Source of the DNA: an uncultured Asticcacaulis sp. | Lineage (GTDB): Bacteria > Pseudomonadota > Alphaproteobacteria > Caulobacterales > Caulobacteraceae | NCBI GenBank assembly: GCA_936940865.1 | Contig: CAKZJB010000023.1 | Span: forward strand, 1-34,453 | Length of the DNA stretch: 34,453 bases | Direction of reading: 5' to 3' | In this document: piece after piece, positions 25,246-32,714 of the stretch | Position numbering within the stretch: the stretch's first letter is position 1 | Layout: each line of letters starts with the position of its first letter | Position numbers and translations under genes: made by a program | Notes under the pieces: generated by a model | Seen by the model: the letters and a program-made list of their open reading frames with translations, nothing else | Told to the model about the DNA's origin: nothing | The model's database searches: none

Positions 25246-26460
25246 ATGCGCGAATCGTCTGCTTCGCCGGCCCAGCGCTGGCATGAACTGGATGCGGTCA
25301 GGGCCTTCGCCCTGCTGCTGGGTGTGGCCCTGCATGGCGTCATGTCGTTTATGACCCCGCGCATCTGGATCGTCGCCGATGCGGCGACCGATCCGGGCTT
25401 CAACATCGCGTTCTACGTCATTCATATATTCCGTATGGTGACCTTCTTCGTCTTGGCCGGCTTTTTTGCCCGCATGATCCTGCAAAAGCGCGGCCTGGGC
25501 GGCTTCATCGCCAATCGCCTGAAGCGCATTGCCTTGCCGCTGGTCGTCTTCTGGCCGCTGATCATGGCCGCGATCGTCGCCATCATGATCATTGCCAACG
25601 CGCCCGCGCCCGGCTCCGCCGCGGCAGCGCCTCCGCCGCCGCCGCCGGCGTTCAACGACCATACCTTCCCGCTGACGCACCTGTGGTTCCTCTACGCCTT
25701 GCTGCTGCTGTATGCCGGTGCGATTGTCGTCAAGGTCGTGACCGATATCCTGCACATCGGCGGGGCCTTGGGCCGGATGCTGGACAGTGTCGTTGCGGGC
25801 CTTATGCGCACCGATCTGATCTCGGCCGTCCTGATCCTGCCGACCGCGGCCGCCTTCTATCTCAGCAGCAACTGGATGATGTGGTTCGGCGTGGCGACGC
25901 CTGATACCGGTCTCTACCCTAACGCGGCCGCCGCCGCCGCTTTCACCACCGCCTTCGCCTTCGGCTGGTGGCTCAACCGCCGCGGCGACCTGATTGACCA
26001 TATGGCAAAACGGTTCTGGCTCCATGGCATCAGCGCCGCCATCGGCACCTGGTGGTGCGTCAATCTGGCTGGCACATCACCGGTCCTGACGCCGGTGGCC
26101 GGCCATGATCACCCGATCTATTGCCTGCTGTATCCGTTGACGACCTGGTCGTGGACCTTTTTCCTCATCGGCGTCGCGCGGCGTTTCATGACCCGGGAAA
26201 ACTGCGTTTCGCGCTACCTGGCGGATGCGTCCTACTGGGTGTTCATCGTCCACGTTCCCATCCTGCTGGTCCTGCAGGACCTGGTCAAGGACCTGGCGTG
26301 GTCACCCGAGGCCAAGGCGCCGCTGGTGCTGGCAGGCACCTTCTCCCTCGCCATTGTCAGCTATCAGATCCTTGTCCGTCACACGATTGTCGGCTGGCTG
26401 CTCAACGGCCGCCGCCGCAAGGACAAGGCTGTTGCCGCCGCGCGTCCTGTCACGGCCTGA
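25246..26460 (+). CDS. Acyltransferase 3 family membrane protein (OpgC/glucan-modification-like)
   Basis: A 404-residue multi-pass membrane protein of the acyltransferase 3 family, which transfers acyl groups to surface polysaccharides, lipids or periplasmic glucans. The N-terminal WHELDAVRAFALLLGVALHG has the conserved Arg and His of the family, and FFVLAGFFARMILQKRG is the typical following segment. About ten hydrophobic segments follow, with a Pro-rich loop (about residues 125-137) and a basic C terminus. Its substrate is unknown. ATG 25246 has an AGGAG site about 8 bases upstream. A strong inverted repeat (25153-25177) suggests specific regulation. Confidence 0.85.
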   Translation: MRESSASPAQRWHELDAVRAFALLLGVALHGVMSFMTPRIWIVADAATDPGFNIAFYVIHIFRMVTFFVLAGFFARMILQKRGLGGFIANRLKRIALPLVVFWPLIMAAIVAIMIIANAPAPGSAAAAPPPPPPAFNDHTFPLTHLWFLYALLLLYAGAIVVKVVTDILHIGGALGRMLDSVVAGLMRTDLISAVLILPTAAAFYLSSNWMMWFGVATPDTGLYPNAAAAAAFTTAFAFGWWLNRRGDLIDHMAKRFWLHGISAAIGTWWCVNLAGTSPVLTPVAGHDHPIYCLLYPLTTWSWTFFLIGVARRFMTRENCVSRYLADASYWVFIVHVPILLVLQDLVKDLAWSPEAKAPLVLAGTFSLAIVSYQILVRHTIVGWLLNGRRRKDKAVAAARPVTA

Positions 26461-26471
26461 ACTCCGCCCGC

Positions 26472-27386
26472 TCAATGCAGCCAGACATCCGGGGCCGCGG
26501 TAATCTTCGCCGGCCCCGGATGCACGGTCACCAGCATGATCTGCGGCGGCGCGTTGAAGCGGGCCGGTATGCCGCTCGATCCCAGGCCCCGCGTCACGAT
26601 CAGGACGCGGTTGCCGATAACGGTTCCGCCCCTGGCGGTGTCGTTGGTGTGACGGCAGACGGTGACCGGCGCGCCGATCAGCGGAAATCGCACCTGGCCG
26701 CCGTGGCTGTGGCCCGACATCTGGATGCCGGTCTTGTTGGACGTCCAATCGAACAGACCGGGATTATGCGTCAGCGCAATGGTCGCCGCCCCTTTCGACG
26801 CCTGCGCTTCGGTTCCCGGAAAGTCGGGATGTTGAGTCTGGCCGTCCTCTATCCCTAATATCCATACATCGCCGTCCGGCCGGCCGATCCGCGCCGCCTT
26901 GTTTTCCAGGAATTGCACGTGCGTCGTCGCAAGAATTTTCCGGACGGTGTCGCAGTCCCACCAGCAGTCGTGATTGCCCATGATCGCATAGACGCCATAT
27001 CTGGCTTCGAAGGCGCCAAGTGTGCGCAGGCCTTCTTCATCGAGCGCGATTTCCTTTGGCGACCGCATGGGGCGCACGCCGAATTCCTTGCGGCCCTTGA
27101 ACAGGTCGCCGCCGATATAGTCACCGGCCAGAAGCACGACATCGGGATGCATGGCCTTGACCCGGGCGGCGATGGCCCGGACACGCGCCGGGGTCATATG
27201 CAGATCGTCCATATGCAAATCGGAGAGCAGAACGACCCGCAGGGGCGCGGTGTTTTGCGGCCAGGACGGCGTGGCGACGTCGAGTTGTGTAAGGGTCAGG
27301 CTCTCCGGCTCGAACCAGAAGGCCACGGCTGCCGCCCAGGCCAGCAGGACGCCGGCAATCCCCCAGATGATCTTCCCCCTGCTCAT
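26472..27386 (-). CDS. Membrane-anchored metallophosphoesterase (YaeI/YkuE type)
   Basis: A 304-residue calcineurin-type phosphoesterase with an N-terminal membrane anchor (IIWGIAGVLLAWAAAVAFW). Metal ligands are seen in LLSDLHM (Asp56, His58), LLAGDYIGG (Asp89), the motif GNHD (137-140), the His of ALTHNPGLF, and GHSHGGQVRFPLIG. The arrangement matches the family that includes YkuE and YaeI, which act on cell-wall or lipid phosphodiesters; the substrate here is not known. ATG 27386 is chosen because it starts the anchor. It is convergent with the acyltransferase gene (11 bases between stops) and divergent from the SRPBCC gene. Confidence 0.88.
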   Translation of the reverse strand: MSRGKIIWGIAGVLLAWAAAVAFWFEPESLTLTQLDVATPSWPQNTAPLRVVLLSDLHMDDLHMTPARVRAIAARVKAMHPDVVLLAGDYIGGDLFKGRKEFGVRPMRSPKEIALDEEGLRTLGAFEARYGVYAIMGNHDCWWDCDTVRKILATTHVQFLENKAARIGRPDGDVWILGIEDGQTQHPDFPGTEAQASKGAATIALTHNPGLFDWTSNKTGIQMSGHSHGGQVRFPLIGAPVTVCRHTNDTARGGTVIGNRVLIVTRGLGSSGIPARFNAPPQIMLVTVHPGPAKITAAPDVWLH

Positions 27387-27484
27387 GCCATGGCCATAGC
27401 ACGGTTCTGTGAGATGAAAAAGGCAACTTATGGGTTGTGCTTTGTCGCGCAGAGGCCTAAGAAAGCGCAACCAGGGAGTTGCCA

Positions 27485-27964
27485 ATGATCGACCGTATCG
27501 AAAAGACCATCGTGCTGAAAGCGCCGCTGGAAAAGGTATGGCGCGCCATTTCGGATTCGTCACAGTTCGGCAGCTGGTTCGGCATGAAGCTCGACGGGCC
27601 TTTTGTCGCGGGCCGGGAGATCACAGGCGCCATTGCGCCCACGACGGTCAATCCCGACATCGCCAAAATGCAGGAACCCTATGCCGGCAAGCCGGTCCGG
27701 CTGCGTATCGAAATGATCGAGCCCATGACGCGGTTTGCCTTCGGCTGGCACCCTTACGCAATTGATCCGGACGCGGACTATTCTGGCGAGCCGATGACGC
27801 TGGTGACCTTTGCTCTCTCCGAAACCGAAGGCGGAACGCGGCTTGTCCTGACCGAGACCGGCTTCGAAAACCTGCCCGAACACCGCCGCGCCGAGGCGTT
27901 CAAGATGAATGATGGCGGCTGGACGGCGCAGATGGGGCTGATCGAGGCTTACCTTGCACGTTGA
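27485..27964 (+). CDS. SRPBCC/AHSA1 family protein
   Basis: A 159-residue START-like ligand-binding protein of the AHSA1/SRPBCC group. It begins IDRIEKTIVLKAPLEKVWRA and contains SSQFGSWFGMKLDGPFVAG, RFAFGWHPY and VLTETGFENLP, typical of the group. Such proteins are often paired with an ArsR-type regulator, as here. ATG 27485 has AGGGAG 8 bases upstream. Its last codons overlap the ArsR gene. The ligand is unknown. Confidence 0.85.
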   Translation: MIDRIEKTIVLKAPLEKVWRAISDSSQFGSWFGMKLDGPFVAGREITGAIAPTTVNPDIAKMQEPYAGKPVRLRIEMIEPMTRFAFGWHPYAIDPDADYSGEPMTLVTFALSETEGGTRLVLTETGFENLPEHRRAEAFKMNDGGWTAQMGLIEAYLAR

Positions 27965-28259
27965 CGTCTTCGCCGCGCTGGGCGACGAGACGCGCCTTGG
28001 CCTGATCGCGCGTCTCAGCGAAAACGGGCCGGTGTCGATCGTGCGCCTGAGCGCCGGCACCGGCATGACGCGCCAGGCGGTAACCAAGCACCTCAAAGTG
28101 CTTGGTCATGCCAACTTGGTGCGCCACCGCCGTCACGGCCGTGAAACCCTGTGGGAAATAGAGCCCGAGGGCTTCGATACGGCGCGCGCCTTCATCGATG
28201 CGATGTCGCGGCGATGGGAGGCGCGCCTCGAGGCCCTCCGGAATTTCGTGGAGGATTAG
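27954..28259 (+). CDS. ArsR-family transcriptional regulator
   Basis: A 101-residue winged-helix regulator: FAALGDETRLGLIARLSENG, MTRQAVTKHLKVLG (recognition helix) and LVRHRRHGRETLWEIEPEG. No metal-binding cysteine motif is present, as in the SRPBCC-linked subgroup. The best start is TTG 27954, inside the SRPBCC gene (11-base overlap in another frame), which suggests translational coupling. It probably controls its own operon; no ATG fits the conserved N terminus. Confidence 0.85.
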   Translation: MHVDVFAALGDETRLGLIARLSENGPVSIVRLSAGTGMTRQAVTKHLKVLGHANLVRHRRHGRETLWEIEPEGFDTARAFIDAMSRRWEARLEALRNFVED

Positions 28260-28342
28260 GCTTCGTTGCCTTGCTTGGTGCCTCGGTGTTGGCGAAGCAG
28301 ACGGATTCCTCCAAATTTCATCAAATAATTCAATTTTTTAAT

Positions 28343-28403
28343 TCCTTCCTGTTTACGGGGAAGGTGGCTGGATCGGCGTCAAGCCGAGCCAGACGGAAGG
28401 GGC
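28343..28403. repeat. Dispersed intergenic repeat, copy C (half unit)
   Basis: CCTTCCTGTTTACGGGG then AAGGTGGC, followed by a GGATCGGCGTCAAGCCGA segment and GACGGAAGGGG. It matches the right half of copy A almost base for base, but the left inverted half is absent. It lies between the convergent ArsR and metE genes. One base change (CCTTCCTG for CCTTCCCC) weakens the first hairpin. Confidence 0.8.
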
Positions 28404-28442
28404 GGTGCGCGGGTGCGAAAAGCCGCGCCGTTTCGTCAGAAG

Positions 28443-30779
28443 CTAGGTCAGCTGTCTCAACGCCTTTGCCGCTGCGACCATATTGACCAGGGCCGGCCTG
28501 ACCTCGTCCCACTTGCGCGTCTTCAATCCGCAATCGGGATTGATCCACAGCTGGACGTCGTCGAGGCGTTGCCGTGCCAGCGTCATCAGTTCCGTAATCT
28601 CATCGACCCCCGGCACGCGCGGGCTATGGATGTCATAGACGCCCGGTCCGATCTCGTTAGGGTATTTTTTCGATCCGAACACGTCGAGCAGTTCCATCTT
28701 GGACCGCGAAGTCTCGATCGAGATGACGTCGGCGTCCATGGCGGCGATCGCGTCCATGATGTCGTTGAATTCGGAATAGCACATGTGGGTGTGGATCTGG
28801 GTCTCATCCGCCACGCCCGAGGCGCACAGGCGGAAGCTTTCGACGGCCCAGTCGAGATAGGCCTGCCAGTCCCGGCGGCGCAAGGGCAGCCCTTCGCGCA
28901 GGGCGGCTTCGTCGATCTGGATCATGGTGGCCCCCGCAGCTTCGAGGTCGGCGACCTCGTCGCGGATGGCCAGGGCGATCTGACGGCAGCTTTCGGACCG
29001 CGGCTGGTCGTCGCGGACGAACGACCAGTTGAGGATAGTGACCGGCCCGGTCAGCATCCCCTTGACGGGTTTGTCCGTCAGGCCTTGCGCGAACCACCAC
29101 CATTTGACCGTCATGGCTTCGGGCCGGGATACATCGCCGAACAGGATCGGCGGGCGCACGCAGCGCGAACCGTAGGACTGCACCCAGCCGTGCCGGGTAA
29201 AGGCGAAGCCGGAAAGCCGTTCGCCGAAATACTGCACCATGTCGTTGCGCTCGAATTCGCCGTGCACCAGCACGTCGAGCCCGATCTCTTCCTGCCATGC
29301 GATGGTGCGCGCGGTCTCCGTCTTGAGAAAGGCTTCATAGGCGGCGTCGCTCAGTTCGCCCCTTGCATGGGCCGACCGGGCCTTGCGGACTTCGGCGGTC
29401 TGCGGGAAAGAGCCGATGGTCGTGGTCGGAAAAGCGGGCAGGGCGAACCGCGCCCGCTGGAGGTTCGCACGCACCGCGAAGGCGCTTTTGCGCCGTATGT
29501 CGGCGCCGGTCAGCGCGGCCAGGCGCGCGGCAACGGCCCGGTCGTGGATTTTCGGAGCGGTGCGGCGGGCGGTAACCGCCTGGGTTGCCTCGTCGAGCAA
29601 CGGCAGGCTCGATACGATGTCCTCGCGGCCGCCACGCAGGGTGCCGGCGATCGTCGACAGTTCGCCCATCTTCTGCACGGAAAAGGCCAGCCACGAGCGG
29701 ACATCGATATCCAGCGCGTCTTCCAGGTCGAGATCGACCGGGACGTGCAGCAGCGAGCACGATGGCGCGATCTGGAACCGGTCCTTGCCATGTGCCGCGA
29801 TGACGGGCTCAAGCTTATCGACGATCGCCGCCAGATCGGCCCGCCAGATATTGCGTCCGTCGATCACGCCCAGCGACAGGACCAACTCGCCCGGCGCGCG
29901 GTCGAGTACAGGACGCAATTGCTGCGGATGGCGCACCAGGTCGATATGCAGACCCGCGACCGGCAACGACACGGCCGTATCGAGGTTTTCCTCGAGCCCG
30001 CCGAAATAGCTGGCGACCATGATCTTCAATCCCGGGACCCGTTCGGCGAAGGCCGCATAAGCTGTCTTCAGCGCCGCCGTGACCGCGGGATTGCCGTCGA
30101 GGACCAGCACCGGTTCGTCCAGTTGCACCCAGTCGGCGCCGGCGTCGCGCAGGCGCACCAGGATATCGACATAGACCGGCACCAGACGATCGATCAGCGA
30201 CAACGGATCGAAGCCCTCATCCGCGCTCTTGCCCAGCTTGAGGAAGGTTACCGGCCCGACCAGAACGGGCCGCGTATGATAGCCCAGCCGCCGGGCTTCA
30301 AGGAATTCATCCAGCGGCTTGAACGAGGTCAGGTGGAAAGCCTGATCGCGCGAAAATTCCGGCACCATGTAGTGATAGTTGGTGTCGAACCACTTGGTCA
30401 TTTCCTGCGCCGGCACGCCGTTATCATGGTGAGCATGGCCGTGTTCGCAGCGTTCCGCATGGCCGGTTTGCGAGCCGCGCGCCATGGCGAAATAGGTGTC
30501 GAGATCGGCCCGCGTTCCGTAGACAGCGGGAATGGCGCCGACCATAAAGCTGGTATCCAGCACCTGATCGTAGAGCGAAAAATCGTTCGACGGAATGATA
30601 TCGACGCCGCGTGCTTTTTGCCGCGCCCAGTTGGCGGCCCTGAGATCGCGGGCTGTCTGCATGAGCGCCGTCTGATCGGTCTTGCCGGACCAGTAGGATT
30701 CGAGGGCGAATTTCAGTTCCCGCTTGAGGCCGATGCGCGGCGTGCCGAGCGTGGCGACGGGCAATTTGATGTTTGACAC
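28443..30779 (-). CDS. metE: Cobalamin-independent methionine synthase MetE
   Basis: MetE transfers a methyl group from 5-methyltetrahydropteroyl-triglutamate to homocysteine. The product (778 residues) begins with a GTG at 30779 read as MSNIKLPVATLGTPRIGLKR, in line with the family N terminus; a GGGGA ribosome binding site lies 6 bases upstream. The frame continues upstream to an ATG at 30875, but that part is riboswitch leader. C-terminal zinc ligands are visible: His and Cys in THMCYSEFND and the Cys of NPDCGLKTR, with QIDEAALREG between them. A cobalamin riboswitch precedes it, so it is expected to be repressed when B12 is available and MetH can work. Confidence 0.97.
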   Translation of the reverse strand: MSNIKLPVATLGTPRIGLKRELKFALESYWSGKTDQTALMQTARDLRAANWARQKARGVDIIPSNDFSLYDQVLDTSFMVGAIPAVYGTRADLDTYFAMARGSQTGHAERCEHGHAHHDNGVPAQEMTKWFDTNYHYMVPEFSRDQAFHLTSFKPLDEFLEARRLGYHTRPVLVGPVTFLKLGKSADEGFDPLSLIDRLVPVYVDILVRLRDAGADWVQLDEPVLVLDGNPAVTAALKTAYAAFAERVPGLKIMVASYFGGLEENLDTAVSLPVAGLHIDLVRHPQQLRPVLDRAPGELVLSLGVIDGRNIWRADLAAIVDKLEPVIAAHGKDRFQIAPSCSLLHVPVDLDLEDALDIDVRSWLAFSVQKMGELSTIAGTLRGGREDIVSSLPLLDEATQAVTARRTAPKIHDRAVAARLAALTGADIRRKSAFAVRANLQRARFALPAFPTTTIGSFPQTAEVRKARSAHARGELSDAAYEAFLKTETARTIAWQEEIGLDVLVHGEFERNDMVQYFGERLSGFAFTRHGWVQSYGSRCVRPPILFGDVSRPEAMTVKWWWFAQGLTDKPVKGMLTGPVTILNWSFVRDDQPRSESCRQIALAIRDEVADLEAAGATMIQIDEAALREGLPLRRRDWQAYLDWAVESFRLCASGVADETQIHTHMCYSEFNDIMDAIAAMDADVISIETSRSKMELLDVFGSKKYPNEIGPGVYDIHSPRVPGVDEITELMTLARQRLDDVQLWINPDCGLKTRKWDEVRPALVNMVAAAKALRQLT

Positions 30780-30831
30780 TTTGGTCCCCGTAATGATCGG
30801 CCGGGGAGTTCCAGGCACACGCCCGCGATCA

Positions 30832-30849
30832 CGATCCGTATACGGATCG
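30832..30849. other. Perfect 18-base palindrome between the riboswitch and metE
   Basis: CGATCCGTA and TACGGATCG are exactly complementary with no spacer. It lies in the metE leader, downstream of the aptamer and about 50 bases before the start codon. It may form a hairpin in the expression platform or be a protein-binding site. No T tract follows, so a simple terminator is unlikely. Confidence 0.55.
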
Positions 30850-30894
30850 AAACGAAGACGCAGCCCGTGGCCCACCGCCCGGGATGGATATGCG

Positions 30895-31064
30895 GTCGCA
30901 GGCAGGTCTCCTGGCTTCGCGGGTCACAGACCCTTGTCCGCCTTCTCGGGGATTTCCCAATGGCATGATGGACAAAGGTCTCGCCGCTTACAGTTGCGGG
31001 GGCAGCGCCGGCCTTGCACCGGCTTCCCTCTTGGCCGTGCTGCGGACAGCACGGAACCTCGACC
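30895..31064 (-). promoter_or_regulatory. Cobalamin (B12) riboswitch of metE
   Basis: On the minus strand the conserved elements appear in order: a GGTTCC opening followed by a GTGCTG/CAGCAC hairpin, GGGAAGCCGGTGCAAGG, then GCCCCCGCAACTGTAAGC, GCCATTGGGAAA, and the closing AAGCCAGGAGACCTGCC at 30917-30901. These are the signature sequences of the adenosylcobalamin riboswitch. The absence of a T tract before metE suggests translational rather than terminator control, but the expression platform has not been modelled. Confidence 0.96.
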
Positions 31065-31069
31065 CTTTC

Positions 31070-31098
31070 ACTATGGAACGGGTAGTGGTGGGAGTCAA
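31070..31098 (-). promoter_or_regulatory. Candidate promoter of the metE leader
   Basis: On the minus strand TTGACT (31098-31093) and CATAGT (31075-31070) are spaced by 17 bases. A start about 7 bases further would be near 31063, where the riboswitch aptamer begins, which supports the assignment. Confidence 0.55.
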
Positions 31099-31103
31099 TA
31101 AAG

Positions 31104-31123
31104 ATATAAAGATATCTTTATAT
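31104..31123. promoter_or_regulatory. 20-base perfect palindrome upstream of the metE promoter
   Basis: ATATAAAGAT and ATCTTTATAT are exact complements, 5 bases upstream of the candidate -35 and 7 bases after the globin stop. It looks like an operator for a dimeric regulator. AAAGATATCTTT resembles sites I associate with ArsR-type methionine-cycle regulators (SahR/SamR type), but that link is from memory and uncertain. Confidence 0.5.
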
Positions 31124-31130
31124 GATTATA

Positions 31131-31616
31131 TCACTCTTCTTCGCTGCCGTTCGGTTTGTAGACGATGGCGCGGTGTTGCGGCGCCAGCGCGGCCAGCAGC
31201 CGGTTCTGCGCGGCAAACGGCACATGGTTCTTGTCCATCGCCTTTTGCAGGTCTTCGACAAGGGCGTTGAAGTCGCCTTCGTGGATGCCGAGCTTAGCGT
31301 GCGAGGTGGCCATGTCCTTGCCGGTATAGGTGCAGCCGCCGTTCAGGATCTGGCAGAACTGCTCAACCAGCATGTCCTTGATATGGGGGATCTTCTTGGC
31401 TTCGAAAAAGCCGTTGATGCGCCTGTCGGCCAGGACGAAGACGAACAGGTCGTCGGTTATGCGGACCAGGCCGTCATGGCCGCCGAACGTCTTGAACAGA
31501 TGGTCGTCGCGGGCGATGACCGGCGCGTCTGGCGGCGGGGTTTCCGCGTGGACCGGCGCCGTGACGAGCAGCAGGCCGCCGACGGCAAGACCTGCGGGGA
31601 TACGTAAAATGCGCAT
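31131..31616 (-). CDS. Group 1 truncated haemoglobin with signal peptide
   Basis: A 161-residue 2-on-2 globin. The N terminus is a signal peptide (MRILRIPAGLAVGGLLLVTA, cleavage after VHA), so the globin acts in the periplasm or at the membrane rather than in the cytoplasm. The mature part shows LFKTFGGHDGLVRITDDLF, LVEQFCQILNGGCTYTGKDM with two cysteines, and the proximal His106 in SHAKLGI. Truncated globins bind O2 or NO and may detoxify NO. ATG 31616 has AGGA about 9 bases upstream; the longer open frame overlaps the previous gene. It follows the DUF3034 gene by 13 bases, a probable operon. Confidence 0.9.
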   Translation of the reverse strand: MRILRIPAGLAVGGLLLVTAPVHAETPPPDAPVIARDDHLFKTFGGHDGLVRITDDLFVFVLADRRINGFFEAKKIPHIKDMLVEQFCQILNGGCTYTGKDMATSHAKLGIHEGDFNALVEDLQKAMDKNHVPFAAQNRLLAALAPQHRAIVYKPNGSEEE

Positions 31617-31629
31617 GGGGAATTCCTGA

Positions 31630-32505
31630 TCAGAAGCCGGCTTGCAGCGAAGCGTAAAGGCCGCCCTGGCGGCGCGTGACGATATTGCCGAGGTCGACAT
31701 AGGCGACGGTCAGCGACAGGTGCTTGCAGACGGCGTAGGCGACAAAGGCGTCGTAGGCCGCGCCTTCGTGCGCCACGGCCAGGTTATCGGGCTTGGTGCG
31801 CACCTCGGCGCCGACCGCCAGGCGTTTGCTGAGAAGATAGGCCGCCGACGCTTCGAATTCGGTGTGGTATCGGTCGTCGATGCCGCCGAAGCCGAGGATA
31901 CCGTACTGATTGGCCTTGGTCCGGCGCACCGTGGCATTGAGCAGCAGGCCCTGCGCCAGGAACAGCTTGGTGGCGCTGACATAGAGGTCCGTGCCCTTGC
32001 CGCTTCGCGCGCCGAGCGCGGTTACCAGGCCCGCCTTGTCGTTCGACTTGTATTGCACGCCCGCCGAAATCTGCGGCAGCCACCGGTCCTGATCGAGCAC
32101 GGCATCGCCTGTCAGGCGCACCTTGGCGCCCAGGGTCGTCTGGTTGATCGTGTAGCCGTATCCCAGCCCGAGCGCGGCCCCCACGGCTTGCGTGTCGAAC
32201 GACTGGCGCGATGCCGTCAGCTCCACGCGGTTATCGACGCTGAACAGCACCCCCCTCGACGTTATCTTGTAATCTGTGGTGCTGATTTCGGTGTAATAGG
32301 CATTGCCGCCGAACTGGCCTTCGCTGTCGTTGCCGCCGATGACCGCCCACGGTGTCAGGCCGCCGCCGGCCGCGCCTTCGACCTGCGAAACGCCGCCGGT
32401 CAACAGCAGCTTGCCGCCCGTCGCAGGTACCGACTGGGCTTGGGCAAGCGCTGGTGTCAGCAGCATCACGGCCGCCAGCCATGCCCCAGTTATAAGGGAT
32501 TTCAT
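31630..32505 (-). CDS. DUF3034 family outer-membrane-type protein
   Basis: A 291-residue exported protein: signal peptide MKSLITGAWLAAVMLLTPAL with cleavage after AQA, then a beta-rich, glycine/aromatic-patterned mature domain (for example LLLTGGVSQVEGAAGGG, GGNAYYTEISTTDYKI and the C-terminal GGLYASLQAGF ending in Phe). The terminal Phe and alternating pattern suggest an outer-membrane beta-barrel. It matches the DUF3034 family, whose function is unknown to me. It sits directly upstream of the exported truncated globin, so the two proteins probably work together. Confidence 0.85.
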   Translation of the reverse strand: MKSLITGAWLAAVMLLTPALAQAQSVPATGGKLLLTGGVSQVEGAAGGGLTPWAVIGGNDSEGQFGGNAYYTEISTTDYKITSRGVLFSVDNRVELTASRQSFDTQAVGAALGLGYGYTINQTTLGAKVRLTGDAVLDQDRWLPQISAGVQYKSNDKAGLVTALGARSGKGTDLYVSATKLFLAQGLLLNATVRRTKANQYGILGFGGIDDRYHTEFEASAAYLLSKRLAVGAEVRTKPDNLAVAHEGAAYDAFVAYAVCKHLSLTVAYVDLGNIVTRRQGGLYASLQAGF

Positions 32506-32714
32506 TAAATCACTCTTTGCAAAAACAAGGTGTTCCCTCGGCAATATGGCAGATACCGATTAAGGACAGGTATGTGACCGGCACACCATTCGACGCACAT
32601 TTCTTTCACATTGCGCAAAAATTTCCGAAAAAAGCACATTTCGCGGGATGACAAACGACGAAACATCGGCCATATGACGGCCCTCCCGCTTTTGTTCCGC
32701 AAGGCCCTTCCGTT

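Noticed and set aside
28413-30776. A 787-codon open frame antisense to metE
   Set aside because: Same artefact; metE has zinc ligands, a ribosome binding site and a riboswitch.
30780-30875. A longer metE start at the ATG 30875
   Set aside because: The extra 32 residues would be encoded by the riboswitch leader, do not align with MetE, and the GTG at 30779 has a good ribosome binding site.
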